A stretch of 64,000 bases of DNA from Frischella japonica (GTDB lineage Bacteria; Pseudomonadota; Gammaproteobacteria; Enterobacterales; Orbaceae): NCBI RefSeq assembly GCF_014489845.1, contig NZ_JABURY010000021.1, forward strand, positions 1-64,000, in the 5' to 3' direction. Within the stretch, counting starts at the first letter, position 1. Each line of letters opens with the position of its first letter. Below the pieces are notes generated by a model. It was given only the letters and a program-made list of their open reading frames with translations, was not told where the DNA came from and did no database searches. A program made the translations under genes and the position numbers. Shown here in pieces: positions 1 to 8,491 of the stretch.

Positions 1-20
1 TCTCGCTGTGAGATCGCCAT
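1..20 (-). CDS. 5' end of an unidentified gene (partial, runs off window)
   Basis: The minus strand reads ATG GCG ATC TCA CAG CGA (Met-Ala-Ile-Ser-Gln-Arg) up to the window edge. It is preceded by an AAGGA-type ribosome binding site about six bases upstream of the ATG. Only six to seven codons are visible, so the product cannot be named. The AT-rich stretch at about 21-282 is presumably its promoter region, and no other gene is visible there. Confidence 0.4.
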
Positions 21-331
21 AGGAATTCCTTATTATTTGCAATCAATGTTTATTATTGTTCACTTATTAAGTTTTTTTATGCACAATAACGATAAGCAGA
101 TTCATTCCTAAAGATAGGTTATTTTTTAATTTAGATCAATTATTTTTTGTACTATTTGTGATAGTAGTCTGTAGTTAATATTGCTAATAAGCTTTAAAAA
201 GCGATTTGGCTAAACAATATCAGCAATGATTCGCGTTGGATTATTAAATAACCAATTATGCACTTTTAGGGGCGTTTTTACCTGATCTGCCCGCGTTTTA
301 GCGGCGACTTTTTAATATTAAAAAGGAGTCT

Positions 332-520
332 ATGATGAGTCAAAAATATCATCCCTATTTTAAACAAGAAGCGATTAATTTAGCCTTAAAGAGTGAACAA
401 ACTTATCGACAAGTGGCTGATGATTTAGCTATAAATTACAAAACCATTTGTAATTGGCTATATCAAATGAAAATAAGCCATAAAAATGAATATAAAACCA
501 GATTATCAAGCATTACATAG
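332..520 (+). pseudogene. IS3-type transposase OrfA fragment (62 aa)
   Basis: The 62-residue product starts like the helix-turn-helix OrfA of IS3-family transposases: a YHPYFKQEAINLAL segment, then YRQVADDLAINYKTICNWL, typical of the HTH_Tnp_1 recognition region. An AAAAAGGAG ribosome binding site precedes the start. The usual C-terminal leucine zipper is missing, because the frame changes and stops after about 55 residues. A functional OrfA is normally near 90-100 residues, so this is a truncated relic. Confidence 0.65.
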
Positions 521-579
521 TCTGCCAAGCTTTAATAATGGCGATGTTACATCGTGGTTAGACACTTGTAGTAATCGTT

Positions 580-645
580 CACAATGATAGAAATGGTCTG
601 TACAGTTCTGATGAATATCAAGCAATATTAACGACCTTAAAGTCT
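580..645 (+). pseudogene. IS3-type OrfB (rve integrase) fragment
   Basis: In the frame beginning with CAC at about 580 the translation reads HNDRNGLYSSDEYQAILTTL. This matches the conserved 'HSDRGxQYxSxxY' region around the second Asp of the DDE catalytic core of IS3-family OrfB. The rest of the integrase domain is absent on this strand. It is a short remnant, probably of the same element as the OrfA piece at 332-520. Confidence 0.5.
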
Positions 646-649
646 CTTT

Positions 650-1157
650 TTATCAGTTCAACTAACACTTTTCTCTTTCCGTATATACCATCCATTTGGT
701 TATGAATTGATTTCATGGCAATTTCAAGCCTAGCGTTCATTAATATAATAGTTCGATGCTTGATTCAATAATAAAAAGTACTCGGTGATAATAATAAACA
801 TCGACAGATTTGAGTTGTTTCATTTTCGGCCTTCTTCAACATTAACGCTAATTGTTGCCTCTTGTCATTTTTATTGCGAAGAAGGTTGGAGCTTTTTTAA
901 TAACTGATTATCGCTTTGTAATTGCTTAACTTGTTTCTCTAATGCTTGTATTCGTTTTTGTTCAAGTGTCAAGACACTACTTTTAGGGTGAATACCTTGT
1001 CGCTCTGTTATATATTGAGTTAACCAATTTTGGATTGATAAAATACTGACATTAATTATTTAGTGGCATCTTTGTGTGCATAACCATAATTCAGCACCAA
1101 CTCCGCATATTCTCGCTTAAATTCACTACTTAGTTGTCTTGTGGCAGAATAATCGCC
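650..1157 (-). pseudogene. Second IS3-type relic, opposite strand (OrfA plus OrfB start)
   Basis: Read on the minus strand, about 1157-1080 encodes a piece like RQLSSEFKREYAELVLNYGY. About 960-885 encodes an OrfA leucine zipper (RIQALEKQVKQLQSDNQLLK). About 716-655 encodes MKSIHNQMDGIYGKRKV, which resembles the start region of OrfB ('IHxxxxGxYGxRR'). Several frame changes and stops separate the pieces. The remnant appears cut short by the plus-strand remnant to its left. Confidence 0.55.
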
Positions 1158-1288
1158 TTAGTTGATGGTTTATCATACCGCTGAGAATGTCGACAAGAAA
1201 AGTATACCGTTACATATGTATGTTGCCGTTTTATCAATAAAAAACACTAAGTTCCCCATTATAATTAGCCTTTTGAATACCATTTATA

Positions 1289-2662
1289 TCAATGTTCAGA
1301 GAACCAATTCAATTGCTTTCTTAAAGCCACAACTGTTCCGACAATTATTAAACTAGGACTATGTACCTGTAGCGCTAATTGCGTTAAATCTTTAAGCAAG
1401 CCGGTTAAAACTTTCTGCTTGATAGTGGTACCTGCTTCAATAATTGCGACTGGCATATTGATATCCATGCCGTGTTTAATTAATTGTTGACTAATCGCTT
1501 CCGCTTGGGAAAGTCCCATATAAAAAACGAGTGTTTGCTTCTCAGCCGCTAAGCTTTGCCAATCCAGATGACTACCATCTTTTAAATGACCAGTGACTAA
1601 ACGAACACTATGCGCATAATCACGATGCGTTAATGGAATACCGCTATACGCTGAACAACCAGAAGCAGCAGTAATCCCAGGAACAACAGAAAAGGGAATA
1701 TTAGCTTGAAATAAGGTTTCTAACTCTTCCCCCCCACGTCCAAAAATAAACGGGTCACCACCTTTCAAACGTACCACACGCCGTCCTTTTTGTGCTTGTT
1801 CAAGCAACATTTGATTAATTTGTTCCTGTGGAACACAATGAAATCCAGCTCGCTTACCAACAAATACCCGTTGCGCATCACGTCTGGTCAACGCCATAAT
1901 TTCATCCGAAACCAGCCGATCATATACAATAATATCCGCCTGCTGAATTTGTTGTAGTCCCTTTAAGGTCAATAAACCCGGATCGCCAGGTCCTGCGCCC
2001 ACTAAAACCACTTCACCACGATGCTCCAATTCAGTATCAAATAACTCATGAGTCAATCTTTCTACTTGATCTGAATCATGATTGGCTAAAGCCTGAGCTA
2101 ACCGATCATGGGTAAATAGTTTTTCCCAGAAACGTCGACGTTCGATCATTGTTTGGTACTTTTGCTTTACTTTTTGGCGTAAATAGCCTGCATAATCGGC
2201 TAATTTACCTAAATGTTGCGGTAAAATTGCTTCCAGTTTTTCACGTAATAAGCGTGCTAATACCGGTGCATGACCTTCTGAAGATACCGCAACCATAATC
2301 GGCGAACGATCAACAATTGACGGCATAATAAAACTGGCCTCTTTTGGTGAATCGACTACATTGCAGAAAATACGCCGTTTTTCAGCTTCGGTACTCACCC
2401 GTTGATTGATTGAGGCATCATTAGTGGCCGCAATCACCAACCATTTATTATCTAATAACGCTACCGAAAAATCACCGGAAACTAAGGTTAATTGTTGCTG
2501 TTCTTGCCAGCAGATGAACTGTTGATTGAATGCTTTCGCATTAACTGTAACACGTGCTCCGGCATCAAGTAATAAACGGGCTTTACGTTCAGCGACCTCT
2601 CCTCCACCCACTAAAAGACAATCACGATTTTCTAATTTGCAAAATAAGGGAAAATAATCCAT
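1289..2662 (-). CDS. cysG: Siroheme synthase CysG (trifunctional)
   Basis: CysG makes siroheme from uroporphyrinogen III: two SAM-dependent methylations, NAD-dependent oxidation, then iron insertion. The 457 residues equal the usual length. The N-terminal third has the precorrin-2 dehydrogenase/ferrochelatase fold with the nucleotide-binding [10 protein letters not shown] near residue 19. The C-terminal half is the methyltransferase, with [15 protein letters not shown] near 220 and [13 protein letters not shown] near 300. It is the last gene of the nirB-nirD-nirC-cysG cluster and supplies the siroheme that NirB needs. The gap from nirC is about 110 bases. Its 3' end borders IS debris but the C-terminus is intact. 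Confidence 0.96.
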   Translation of the reverse strand: MDYFPLFCKLENRDCLLVGGGEVAERKARLLLDAGARVTVNAKAFNQQFICWQEQQQLTLVSGDFSVALLDNKWLVIAATNDASINQRVSTEAEKRRIFCNVVDSPKEASFIMPSIVDRSPIMVAVSSEGHAPVLARLLREKLEAILPQHLGKLADYAGYLRQKVKQKYQTMIERRRFWEKLFTHDRLAQALANHDSDQVERLTHELFDTELEHRGEVVLVGAGPGDPGLLTLKGLQQIQQADIIVYDRLVSDEIMALTRRDAQRVFVGKRAGFHCVPQEQINQMLLEQAQKGRRVVRLKGGDPFIFGRGGEELETLFQANIPFSVVPGITAASGCSAYSGIPLTHRDYAHSVRLVTGHLKDGSHLDWQSLAAEKQTLVFYMGLSQAEAISQQLIKHGMDINMPVAIIEAGTTIKQKVLTGLLKDLTQLALQVHSPSLIIVGTVVALRKQLNWFSEH

Positions 2663-2772
2663 AACATCTCAAAATAAACTAACTAGTAAAGATTTAATCA
2701 TTAATTGGCAACATTACTCATAAGCTATCTCAAGTGAGATAACTTATAATCTGATAAAGCGGTAATGTAAAA

Positions 2773-3543
2773 TTAGTTTGGTCGTTCTATTTTTGGTGTG
2801 GCATACCAATAGCCTAACCCCATAAATATGACACCAGATAACAAATTACCTAAAGAAACCCATAATAAATTATGACCAATTCCCATAAGGTTATAAGCTT
2901 CACTATGGTGACCAAACCATGACAAGGAAAAAAGTGTCATATTCGCAACCGAATGTTCATAACCACAAGCAATAAAGGCAAGTAGGCACCACCATATGGC
3001 AATAAACTTAGCCGAGCCCTCTACACGATTTGCCATCCAAATCGCTAAACAAACTAACCAATTACACAATACACCACGGAAAAATAGCGCGCTTGCTGGT
3101 GCCGAAGTTTTTGCTAAAGCAGCTGTGTGCACTAAACTGGTATCACTATTTAACAACGGACTTGCCGTTAAGAAAAATAGTAACGCAACCAAGATTGACC
3201 CCAATAAATTACCCAACCAAGTTTGTGGTAAGACTAGCCACATTTGTTTATGGGTAATTTTTTTGGTTTGTACACCAAACGTTAAAAACATAGTATGACC
3301 AGTAAATAATTCTGAACCAGCAATCACTACTAATGTTAAGGCAATACCAAAGGTTGCCCCCATCACCAATGGCCGAAACGAAGGTTCTAGCAAGTTACCT
3401 AAAGTAAAAATAAGAATAATGCCTAATCCAACATAAGCACCAGCCATTGCCGAACTTAACCAAAAACCAATCGGATTAGTTTTGGCTAAACGTACAATAC
3501 GTGCTGCGTTAGTCGCACATTTAGTAATTGTCTCCGTATACAT
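2773..3543 (-). CDS. nirC: Nitrite transporter NirC (FNT family)
   Basis: This 256-residue multi-spanning inner-membrane protein belongs to the formate/nitrite transporter family, which form pentameric channels. The segment AGSELFTGHTMFL (about 75-87) is a family signature, and NWLVCLAIWMA and the C-terminal GNLLSGVIFMGLGYWYA are typical later helices. It lies between nirD and cysG in the order found in enterobacteria, so nitrite import or export coupled to NirBD is the likely job. A formate channel is the alternative within the family, but the context favours nitrite. Confidence 0.93.
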   Translation of the reverse strand: MYTETITKCATNAARIVRLAKTNPIGFWLSSAMAGAYVGLGIILIFTLGNLLEPSFRPLVMGATFGIALTLVVIAGSELFTGHTMFLTFGVQTKKITHKQMWLVLPQTWLGNLLGSILVALLFFLTASPLLNSDTSLVHTAALAKTSAPASALFFRGVLCNWLVCLAIWMANRVEGSAKFIAIWWCLLAFIACGYEHSVANMTLFSLSWFGHHSEAYNLMGIGHNLLWVSLGNLLSGVIFMGLGYWYATPKIERPN

Positions 3544-3569
3544 CGTTTTATCCTTCCATTTTATAAAAA

Positions 3570-3902
3570 TTAAGGCAATTTTACCTGAACCAATCCCGCC
3601 TCATTAACCTTCACGTCATAATGTGCGACCGAGTAATGCGCATCTTCCAAACAATAGCCATCTCGCAATCGGAAACGTTGTTTTTTTAGTGGGCTGGCAA
3701 CCCATAACTCATTGTCATGTTCAGCAATAATCCCACGCGATAACACGCTTGCTTGCGCAAATGGATCGATATTACTGATTGCATAAAGTTCATTGCTATT
3801 ATATGGGCGAAATATCGCGACATGATCTTGATTCACTAAAGCACAAACGCCGGTTTGTGGTAAAATATCATCAAGTCGACAAATGGTAATCCATTGCTCC
3901 AT
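3570..3902 (-). CDS. nirD: Nitrite reductase small subunit NirD
   Basis: The 110-residue product is the Rieske-like small subunit of cytoplasmic NADH-nitrite reductase. Family members of the enterobacterial type have the Rieske fold without the full cluster-binding cysteine/histidine set, and none is visible here either. The start MEQWITICRLDDILPQTGVCAL is typical. Its ATG lies two bases after the nirB stop codon, so the two are surely co-translated, and it presumably works as a NirB partner. Confidence 0.95.
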   Translation of the reverse strand: MEQWITICRLDDILPQTGVCALVNQDHVAIFRPYNSNELYAISNIDPFAQASVLSRGIIAEHDNELWVASPLKKQRFRLRDGYCLEDAHYSVAHYDVKVNEAGLVQVKLP

Positions 3903-3904
3903 AG

Positions 3905-6427
3905 CTATTCTCCTAATATAATTTTACGTTCTTTTGCGGTTGCTGGACGATGTTGCTGGCGTTCAGGCACAAATTTAACATTATCATCACGCTGTGGGCT
4001 ATTAATAAAATGGGCAAACCGTTGTTGATTTTCAGAGTGTTCGACCGCCTCTTTCCATTCACAAACGACTAACTTACGAATGCGAGCCATTTCCTTTTCC
4101 AGCTCATCATTAATACCCAATTTATCGTCAATAATAACACTACGTAAATAATTAATGCCACCATCTAAGCTTTCAAGCCAAACCGATGTACGTTGTAATT
4201 TATCAGCAGTACGAATATAAAACATGATAAAACGATCGAGGTAGCGGATTAAGGTCTCTTTATCCAAGTCAGCAGCCAGTAAGTCCGCATGACGTGGCTT
4301 CATACCACCATTACCACACACATAAAGATTCCAACCGTTCTCAGTAGCAATAACACCAATATCTTTACCTTGAGCTTCGGCGCATTCACGCGTACAACCA
4401 GATACGCCTAATTTAAATTTATGCGGCGCTCGAATACCTTTATAGCGGTGTTCAAGCTCTACCCCAAAGCCAACACTATCGCCAACCCCAAAACGACACC
4501 ATGTACTACCAACACAGGTTTTTGCCATACGTAGCGCTTTAGCATAAGCATAACCACTTTCAAAACCAGCATCGATTAATGCTTGCCAAATTGCTGGCAA
4601 ATCATCCTTTTGTGCACCAAATAAACCAATACGCTGTGAACCGGTAATTTTAGAATAGAGCTGATACTTTTTGGCGATTTGACCTATTGCAATTAATCCA
4701 TCCGGAGTAATTTCACCTCCAGCACTACGCGGAATCACTGAATAGGTACCATTTTTCTGAATATTACCTAAGAAAATATCGTTACTGTCTTGCAAAGGGG
4801 TAAGCGCAGGCTCAAGAATGTAATTATTCCAACAAGAAGCAAGTAATGAACCAATTGTCGGTTTACATATTTCACAACCATATCCTTGTCCATGTTTATG
4901 AATAATTTCATTAAATGAAGTTAACCCTTCCACTCGAATAAGATGATAAAGTTCCTGACGGGAATACTTAAAATGTTCACATAACGCATGGCTCACTTCG
5001 ATGCCTTGCTTGGTTAATTCCATATTAAGAATTTGTGTCACTAACGGCAGACAGCCACCACACCCAGTACCAGCTTTGGTTTCAGCTTTAATAGCCGCTA
5101 CGGTATGGCAACCCGCCTGAATCGCTTGCACAATGCGTGCTTTGGTCACATCGAAACAAGAACAAATCTGCGCAGAATCAGGTAAGGCATCTACCCCGAG
5201 TGCGGGCTTAACCCCAGCATGAGCAGGTAAAATCAATGTGTCAGGATGTTCAGGTAATGGCATCTGATTTAGCATCATCTGTAACAAATTGCTATAGTCA
5301 GCTGTATCACCAACTAATACGGCGCCAAGCAGTCGTTGATGATCGGGTGAGACAACTAATTTTTTATACACGGGAATATTTTCATCCAGATAAATATAAC
5401 TACGACAATTAGCCGTCTTTCCCTTAGCATCGCCAATACTACCTACATCCACCCCCATCAACTTTAATTTAGCACTCATATCGGCACCATCGAAGGTTAA
5501 CGCTTCACCAAGTAAATGAGCAATAGCAACTTGCGCCATTTTATAACCTGGTGCAACTAACCCAAAAACCCGCCCTTGCCAAGCAGCACACTCACCAATA
5601 GCATAAATATTAGCATCGGATGTTTGGCAATAATCATTAATGACTATACCACCACGTGGTGCTATCTCAAGTTGGCATTCGCGTGCTAATTTATCTTGTG
5701 GCCTTATACCTGTTGAAAAAACAATGAAATCGATTTCCAGTGAGCTACCATCAGCAAATTGCATAACCTTTCCATTAGCTGCATCGGTAATTTCTAATGT
5801 ATTTTTATTGGTATGAACACCTACACCCATGGCTTCAATTTTGCGACGTAACTGTTCGCCACCTAATGCATCAAGCTGTTCTGCCATGAGGACTGGAGCA
5901 AATTCTACAACATGGGTTTCCATACCTAAATTTTTCACTGCCCCAGCTGCTTCTAATCCTAATAACCCACCACCCACAACTGCACCACGTCGACTATATT
6001 TAGCACATGCGCTTATCGCGTCAAGATCTTCAATAGTGCGATAAACAAAGCAGTTTTTCCCATCCGCACCTTTAATTGGCGGCACCCAAGGGTAAGATCC
6101 GGTAGCGATAACTAATTTATCGTAAGGTATTACTTGACCAGATTGCGCATAAACCTCTTTAGCTTGACGATTAATTCCAATAGCCCGCTCATTCAATAAC
6201 AGATTAATTTGATTCGTTTGATATAATCCGTCACTAACTAAAGAAAGTGCTTGCGCATTATGATCATTAAAATAGGAAGAAAGATGAACCCGATCATAAG
6301 CTACTCGCGGTTCTTCACAAAAAATCGTTATATTAAACTGATTAGACACCTGTTTATCGATTAGTTCTTCAACAAAACGATGCCCAACCATCCCATTACC
6401 AATGATAACGAGATTCGTTTTATTCAT
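3905..6427 (-). CDS. nirB: NADH-dependent nitrite reductase large subunit NirB
   Basis: NirB reduces nitrite to ammonium in the cytoplasm using NADH. The 840 residues show an N-terminal FAD/NAD(P)-binding module (VIIGNGMVGHRF near residue 7), a bacterioferritin-associated-ferredoxin-like [2Fe-2S] region with CSCFD near 421 and GTGCGGC downstream, and the C-terminal siroheme/[4Fe-4S] reductase domain. In that domain CVGSTWC is near 636 and SGCTRECAEA near 679. An ATTGGGGAG ribosome binding site lies a few bases upstream. It is first in the operon with nirD, nirC and cysG. Expression is expected under anaerobic or nitrite conditions, and a NarL/NarP-type site lies upstream. Confidence 0.97.
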   Translation of the reverse strand: MNKTNLVIIGNGMVGHRFVEELIDKQVSNQFNITIFCEEPRVAYDRVHLSSYFNDHNAQALSLVSDGLYQTNQINLLLNERAIGINRQAKEVYAQSGQVIPYDKLVIATGSYPWVPPIKGADGKNCFVYRTIEDLDAISACAKYSRRGAVVGGGLLGLEAAGAVKNLGMETHVVEFAPVLMAEQLDALGGEQLRRKIEAMGVGVHTNKNTLEITDAANGKVMQFADGSSLEIDFIVFSTGIRPQDKLARECQLEIAPRGGIVINDYCQTSDANIYAIGECAAWQGRVFGLVAPGYKMAQVAIAHLLGEALTFDGADMSAKLKLMGVDVGSIGDAKGKTANCRSYIYLDENIPVYKKLVVSPDHQRLLGAVLVGDTADYSNLLQMMLNQMPLPEHPDTLILPAHAGVKPALGVDALPDSAQICSCFDVTKARIVQAIQAGCHTVAAIKAETKAGTGCGGCLPLVTQILNMELTKQGIEVSHALCEHFKYSRQELYHLIRVEGLTSFNEIIHKHGQGYGCEICKPTIGSLLASCWNNYILEPALTPLQDSNDIFLGNIQKNGTYSVIPRSAGGEITPDGLIAIGQIAKKYQLYSKITGSQRIGLFGAQKDDLPAIWQALIDAGFESGYAYAKALRMAKTCVGSTWCRFGVGDSVGFGVELEHRYKGIRAPHKFKLGVSGCTRECAEAQGKDIGVIATENGWNLYVCGNGGMKPRHADLLAADLDKETLIRYLDRFIMFYIRTADKLQRTSVWLESLDGGINYLRSVIIDDKLGINDELEKEMARIRKLVVCEWKEAVEHSENQQRFAHFINSPQRDDNVKFVPERQQHRPATAKERKIILGE

Positions 6428-6522
6428 ACAAAGCTCCCCAATTATTTTAGTTTTATATCTTTAAATTAGTTATGGTGCACATTGTATGAAACCTCACACA
6501 GAATATAATTACCCACAAGCAT

Positions 6523-6538
6523 TACTACTTTAGAGGTA
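6523..6538. promoter_or_regulatory. NarL/NarP-type 7-2-7 site upstream of nirB
   Basis: TACTACTTTAGAGGTA fits the inverted heptamer pattern TACYYMT-N2-AKRRGTA with one mismatch. It lies about 100 bases upstream of the nirB start, on the promoter side. Such 7-2-7 sites bind the response regulators NarL and NarP in enterobacteria. I could not find a convincing FNR palindrome beside it. The site call rests on pattern match and context only. Confidence 0.5.
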
Positions 6539-6732
6539 TAGCGAAATAATTTGTGCGGCGGTAACGATTAATTAGACTATCTACATATCATTTATATCGG
6601 CATAATTTCGACCGACACAGATTAAATATTAATCCATTTAAAACAACATTGAGACATCAATAAATTCCACGCATTAACATAAGGTGTTGTTTTATTTAAT
6701 TTTATAAGCCATCCCTTTCATAATTCAAACCG

Positions 6733-6771
6733 TTGCAATTTTTTATTTCACTGATATAATTAGCCGACTAA
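6733..6771 (+). promoter_or_regulatory. Promoter of the MarR-type gene with overlapping palindromic operator
   Basis: TTGCAA (6733-6738) and TATAAT (6755-6760) are separated by 16 bases and form a good sigma-70 promoter. A palindrome TTAGCCGACTAA (6760-6771) begins at the end of the -10 box, covering the expected start of transcription. A nearly identical palindrome stands before the neighbouring hlyD gene. This suggests that the MarR protein represses its own gene here. Confidence 0.6.
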
Positions 6772-6790
6772 ATAATATGAGTTATCATTT

Positions 6791-7288
6791 ATGTATTACA
6801 ATTCACGGACTTTACCTTCTCGAGAAACCCTAGCGCGAGCACAAAATCTAAGTGAACATACAGTAGACGTTTCTGGTGTCGATTTAGTCTTGAGTTTAAT
6901 TACAACTGCGGATTTGATCCGTTCGAGCATTTACGCTCAATTAGCCAAAGATTACGATGTTTCAGAAGGAAAATTTGCATTACTAATGTCATTATATTCT
7001 GAAGGTGAGACCTGTACCAGTGAACTGGCTCTGCGAGTAGGGGTAACCCCGGCCACAATTTCAGTAATGGTTAAAAGAATGTTGGCGGCTAAATCGCCCT
7101 TAATTTGCATTGCTAAAAATGGGGATGATGGTCGTTCACGTCTCATCTCATTGAGCCCGGACGGCGTAAAGCTTATACAAAAAGCCTTACCAAATCATCT
7201 CAAAGCAATTCGAGCATTTGCTAAAGTCCTCGAACCACAGGAACAGGAGTCGTTAATCTTAATGTTACGTAAATTGTTAAGAAAATAA
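6791..7288 (+). CDS. MarR-family transcriptional regulator
   Basis: The 165-residue protein has the MarR winged-helix layout. A dimerisation helix (VDLVLSLITTADLIRSSIY) comes first, then the recognition region CTSELALRVGVTPATISVMVKRM near residues 76-98. The wing with GDDGRSRLISLSPDG follows near 109-123. MarR proteins usually repress nearby efflux genes and release DNA on binding small aromatic or other toxic compounds. Here it precedes, on the same strand, an HlyD adaptor and ABC-2 permease, and matching palindromes lie before both units. The ligand is unknown. A hairpin with a T-run follows, so it is probably transcribed separately. Confidence 0.88.
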   Translation: MYYNSRTLPSRETLARAQNLSEHTVDVSGVDLVLSLITTADLIRSSIYAQLAKDYDVSEGKFALLMSLYSEGETCTSELALRVGVTPATISVMVKRMLAAKSPLICIAKNGDDGRSRLISLSPDGVKLIQKALPNHLKAIRAFAKVLEPQEQESLILMLRKLLRK

Positions 7289-7289
7289 A

Positions 7290-7321
7290 CTAATGATAGA
7301 ACACTATCGTTAGTCTTTTTT
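7290..7321 (+). terminator. Intrinsic terminator after the MarR-type gene
   Basis: A CTAATGATA / TATCGTTAG stem (one G-T pair) with a six-base loop is followed by a run of T residues. It lies between the regulator and the hlyD-like gene, so the two are likely separate transcription units. Confidence 0.65.
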
Positions 7322-7331
7322 AATTAGATAG

Positions 7332-7343
7332 TTAGTCGACTAA
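7332..7343. promoter_or_regulatory. Palindromic operator before hlyD-like gene
   Basis: TTAGTCGACTAA is a perfect 12-base palindrome followed by ATAA. It differs at one position from TTAGCCGACTAA, also followed by ATAA, at 6760-6771. It sits 24 bases before the ATG of the HlyD-type gene. The repeat of an otherwise uncommon palindrome at both units suggests it is the binding site of the MarR protein encoded between them. Confidence 0.55.
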
Positions 7344-7366
7344 ATAAACGGAAAATAGTATATATT

Positions 7367-8491
7367 ATGAACAAAAACGTTAAAATCCCAATTATTTTTT
7401 TAGTATTACTTACCATTGGTTCTACCTTGATCTATTTTGGTTCGAGAAACGATGCCGTCACCGTAGCCAAAAGTATTAAATCAGGCGTATTAACAGCTGA
7501 TGAAATCAATGTAGCGTTCCAAAATGTAGGTGGAAAGGTATTAACACGTGCTGTTCAAGAATCTCAGTATGTTAAAAAAGGTGATGTTTTGATGGTATTA
7601 GAAGATACTGATACGCGTTTAGCCATTGAACGTTTAAAAGCTGTCATTGCTGGACAAGAAGCATCAATCCGTCAGGAAGAATTAGCGATTAAAATCGCTG
7701 AAAATGAAACTAATCTTGCTGAAGAGGCTACTTGGCGCAATATTGAAGCGGTACAAGCCAATCTTGATGCCGCTATATCAGCTCGCGATTTTACACAGAC
7801 CGAATATGAACGGCACATTCAGTTACGTAAAGCGGGCGGTGTCTCGCAATCGCAATTAGATAGCACACGTAATACCTACATCTCAGCAAAGATGAGTGTC
7901 GTGCAATTACAAAGCCAATTATCAACATTAATGGTTGGTGCAACATCTGAACAATTAGCCCAGTTCGCTAAGACTAAAAATGCAACCGGTATGACATTAC
8001 AATCGATTATTAATGCTCGCCAGACTATTCAAAACCGTCATAATCAATTGACCCAGTTGCATGCTCAGTTAAGTCAGTCGCAAGCTGAATTAGAACAATT
8101 ACAAATTAATTATCAACGCCTTACATTAGTAGCACCGGAAGATGGAAAAGTATTAAAGCTAATGTATGAAGATGGTGAATTAGTCCCGACTGGCGCACCA
8201 GCAGTATTACTTGAAACGGATCGCAAATATGTTGATATTTATGTCAACGAAAGCATGGTAAATGATTACCAACCGGGAACAACAGTTACTGCAAATGTTG
8301 TCGCATTAGATAAACAAATTAAAGGAAAAGTCCGTTTTGCAACCGTTGCACCATCTTTTGCGGATTTACGTATGACACGGGAAAGAGGCCAAGCGGATTT
8401 AACGTCTTTTCAAGTTAGAATCTATATGGACAATATTCCTCATCTTTTAACTGGAATGACAATTGAGGTCAATGATGCAAAACATCATTAA
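7367..8491 (+). CDS. HlyD-family membrane fusion (adaptor) protein
   Basis: This 374-residue periplasmic adaptor is anchored by one N-terminal membrane segment (about residues 7-24). A lipoyl-like half (NVGGKVLTRAVQESQYVKKGDVL), a long alpha-helical coiled coil rich in Gln, Leu and Glu (about 85-260) and the second lipoyl half (APEDGKVLKLMYEDGELVPTG) follow. It resembles the YhiI/EmrA/YbhG group. Its end overlaps the next gene, an ABC-2 permease, so both are one export system. The substrate is unknown. Possible drug or envelope-stress export fits the MarR neighbour. Confidence 0.88.
   Translation: MNKNVKIPIIFLVLLTIGSTLIYFGSRNDAVTVAKSIKSGVLTADEINVAFQNVGGKVLTRAVQESQYVKKGDVLMVLEDTDTRLAIERLKAVIAGQEASIRQEELAIKIAENETNLAEEATWRNIEAVQANLDAAISARDFTQTEYERHIQLRKAGGVSQSQLDSTRNTYISAKMSVVQLQSQLSTLMVGATSEQLAQFAKTKNATGMTLQSIINARQTIQNRHNQLTQLHAQLSQSQAELEQLQINYQRLTLVAPEDGKVLKLMYEDGELVPTGAPAVLLETDRKYVDIYVNESMVNDYQPGTTVTANVVALDKQIKGKVRFATVAPSFADLRMTRERGQADLTSFQVRIYMDNIPHLLTGMTIEVNDAKHH

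Larger units (their letters stand above)
283..1157. mobile_element. Decayed IS3-family elements, two overlapping remnants
   Basis: This stretch between the partial gene at the left edge and cysG holds pieces of IS3-type transposase genes in both orientations. A plus-strand OrfA (332-520) is followed by an OrfB-like fragment at about 580-645. A minus-strand remnant runs from about 1157 back to about 650 with OrfA and OrfB-like pieces. A TGATCTGCC-type sequence at 283 could be an old terminal inverted repeat, but no matching right end was found. All frames are broken, so the element is dead. Confidence 0.65.

Noticed and set aside
1162-1356. 64-codon plus-strand open frame
   Set aside because: It overlaps the 3' end of cysG on the opposite strand and IS debris, with no ribosome binding site or recognisable domain.
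6649-6660. TTGAGACATCAA near the nirB/marR gap, considered as an FNR site
   Set aside because: Half sites are TTGA/TCAA with a four-base spacer, two bases shorter than the FNR palindrome, and it lies far from nirB.
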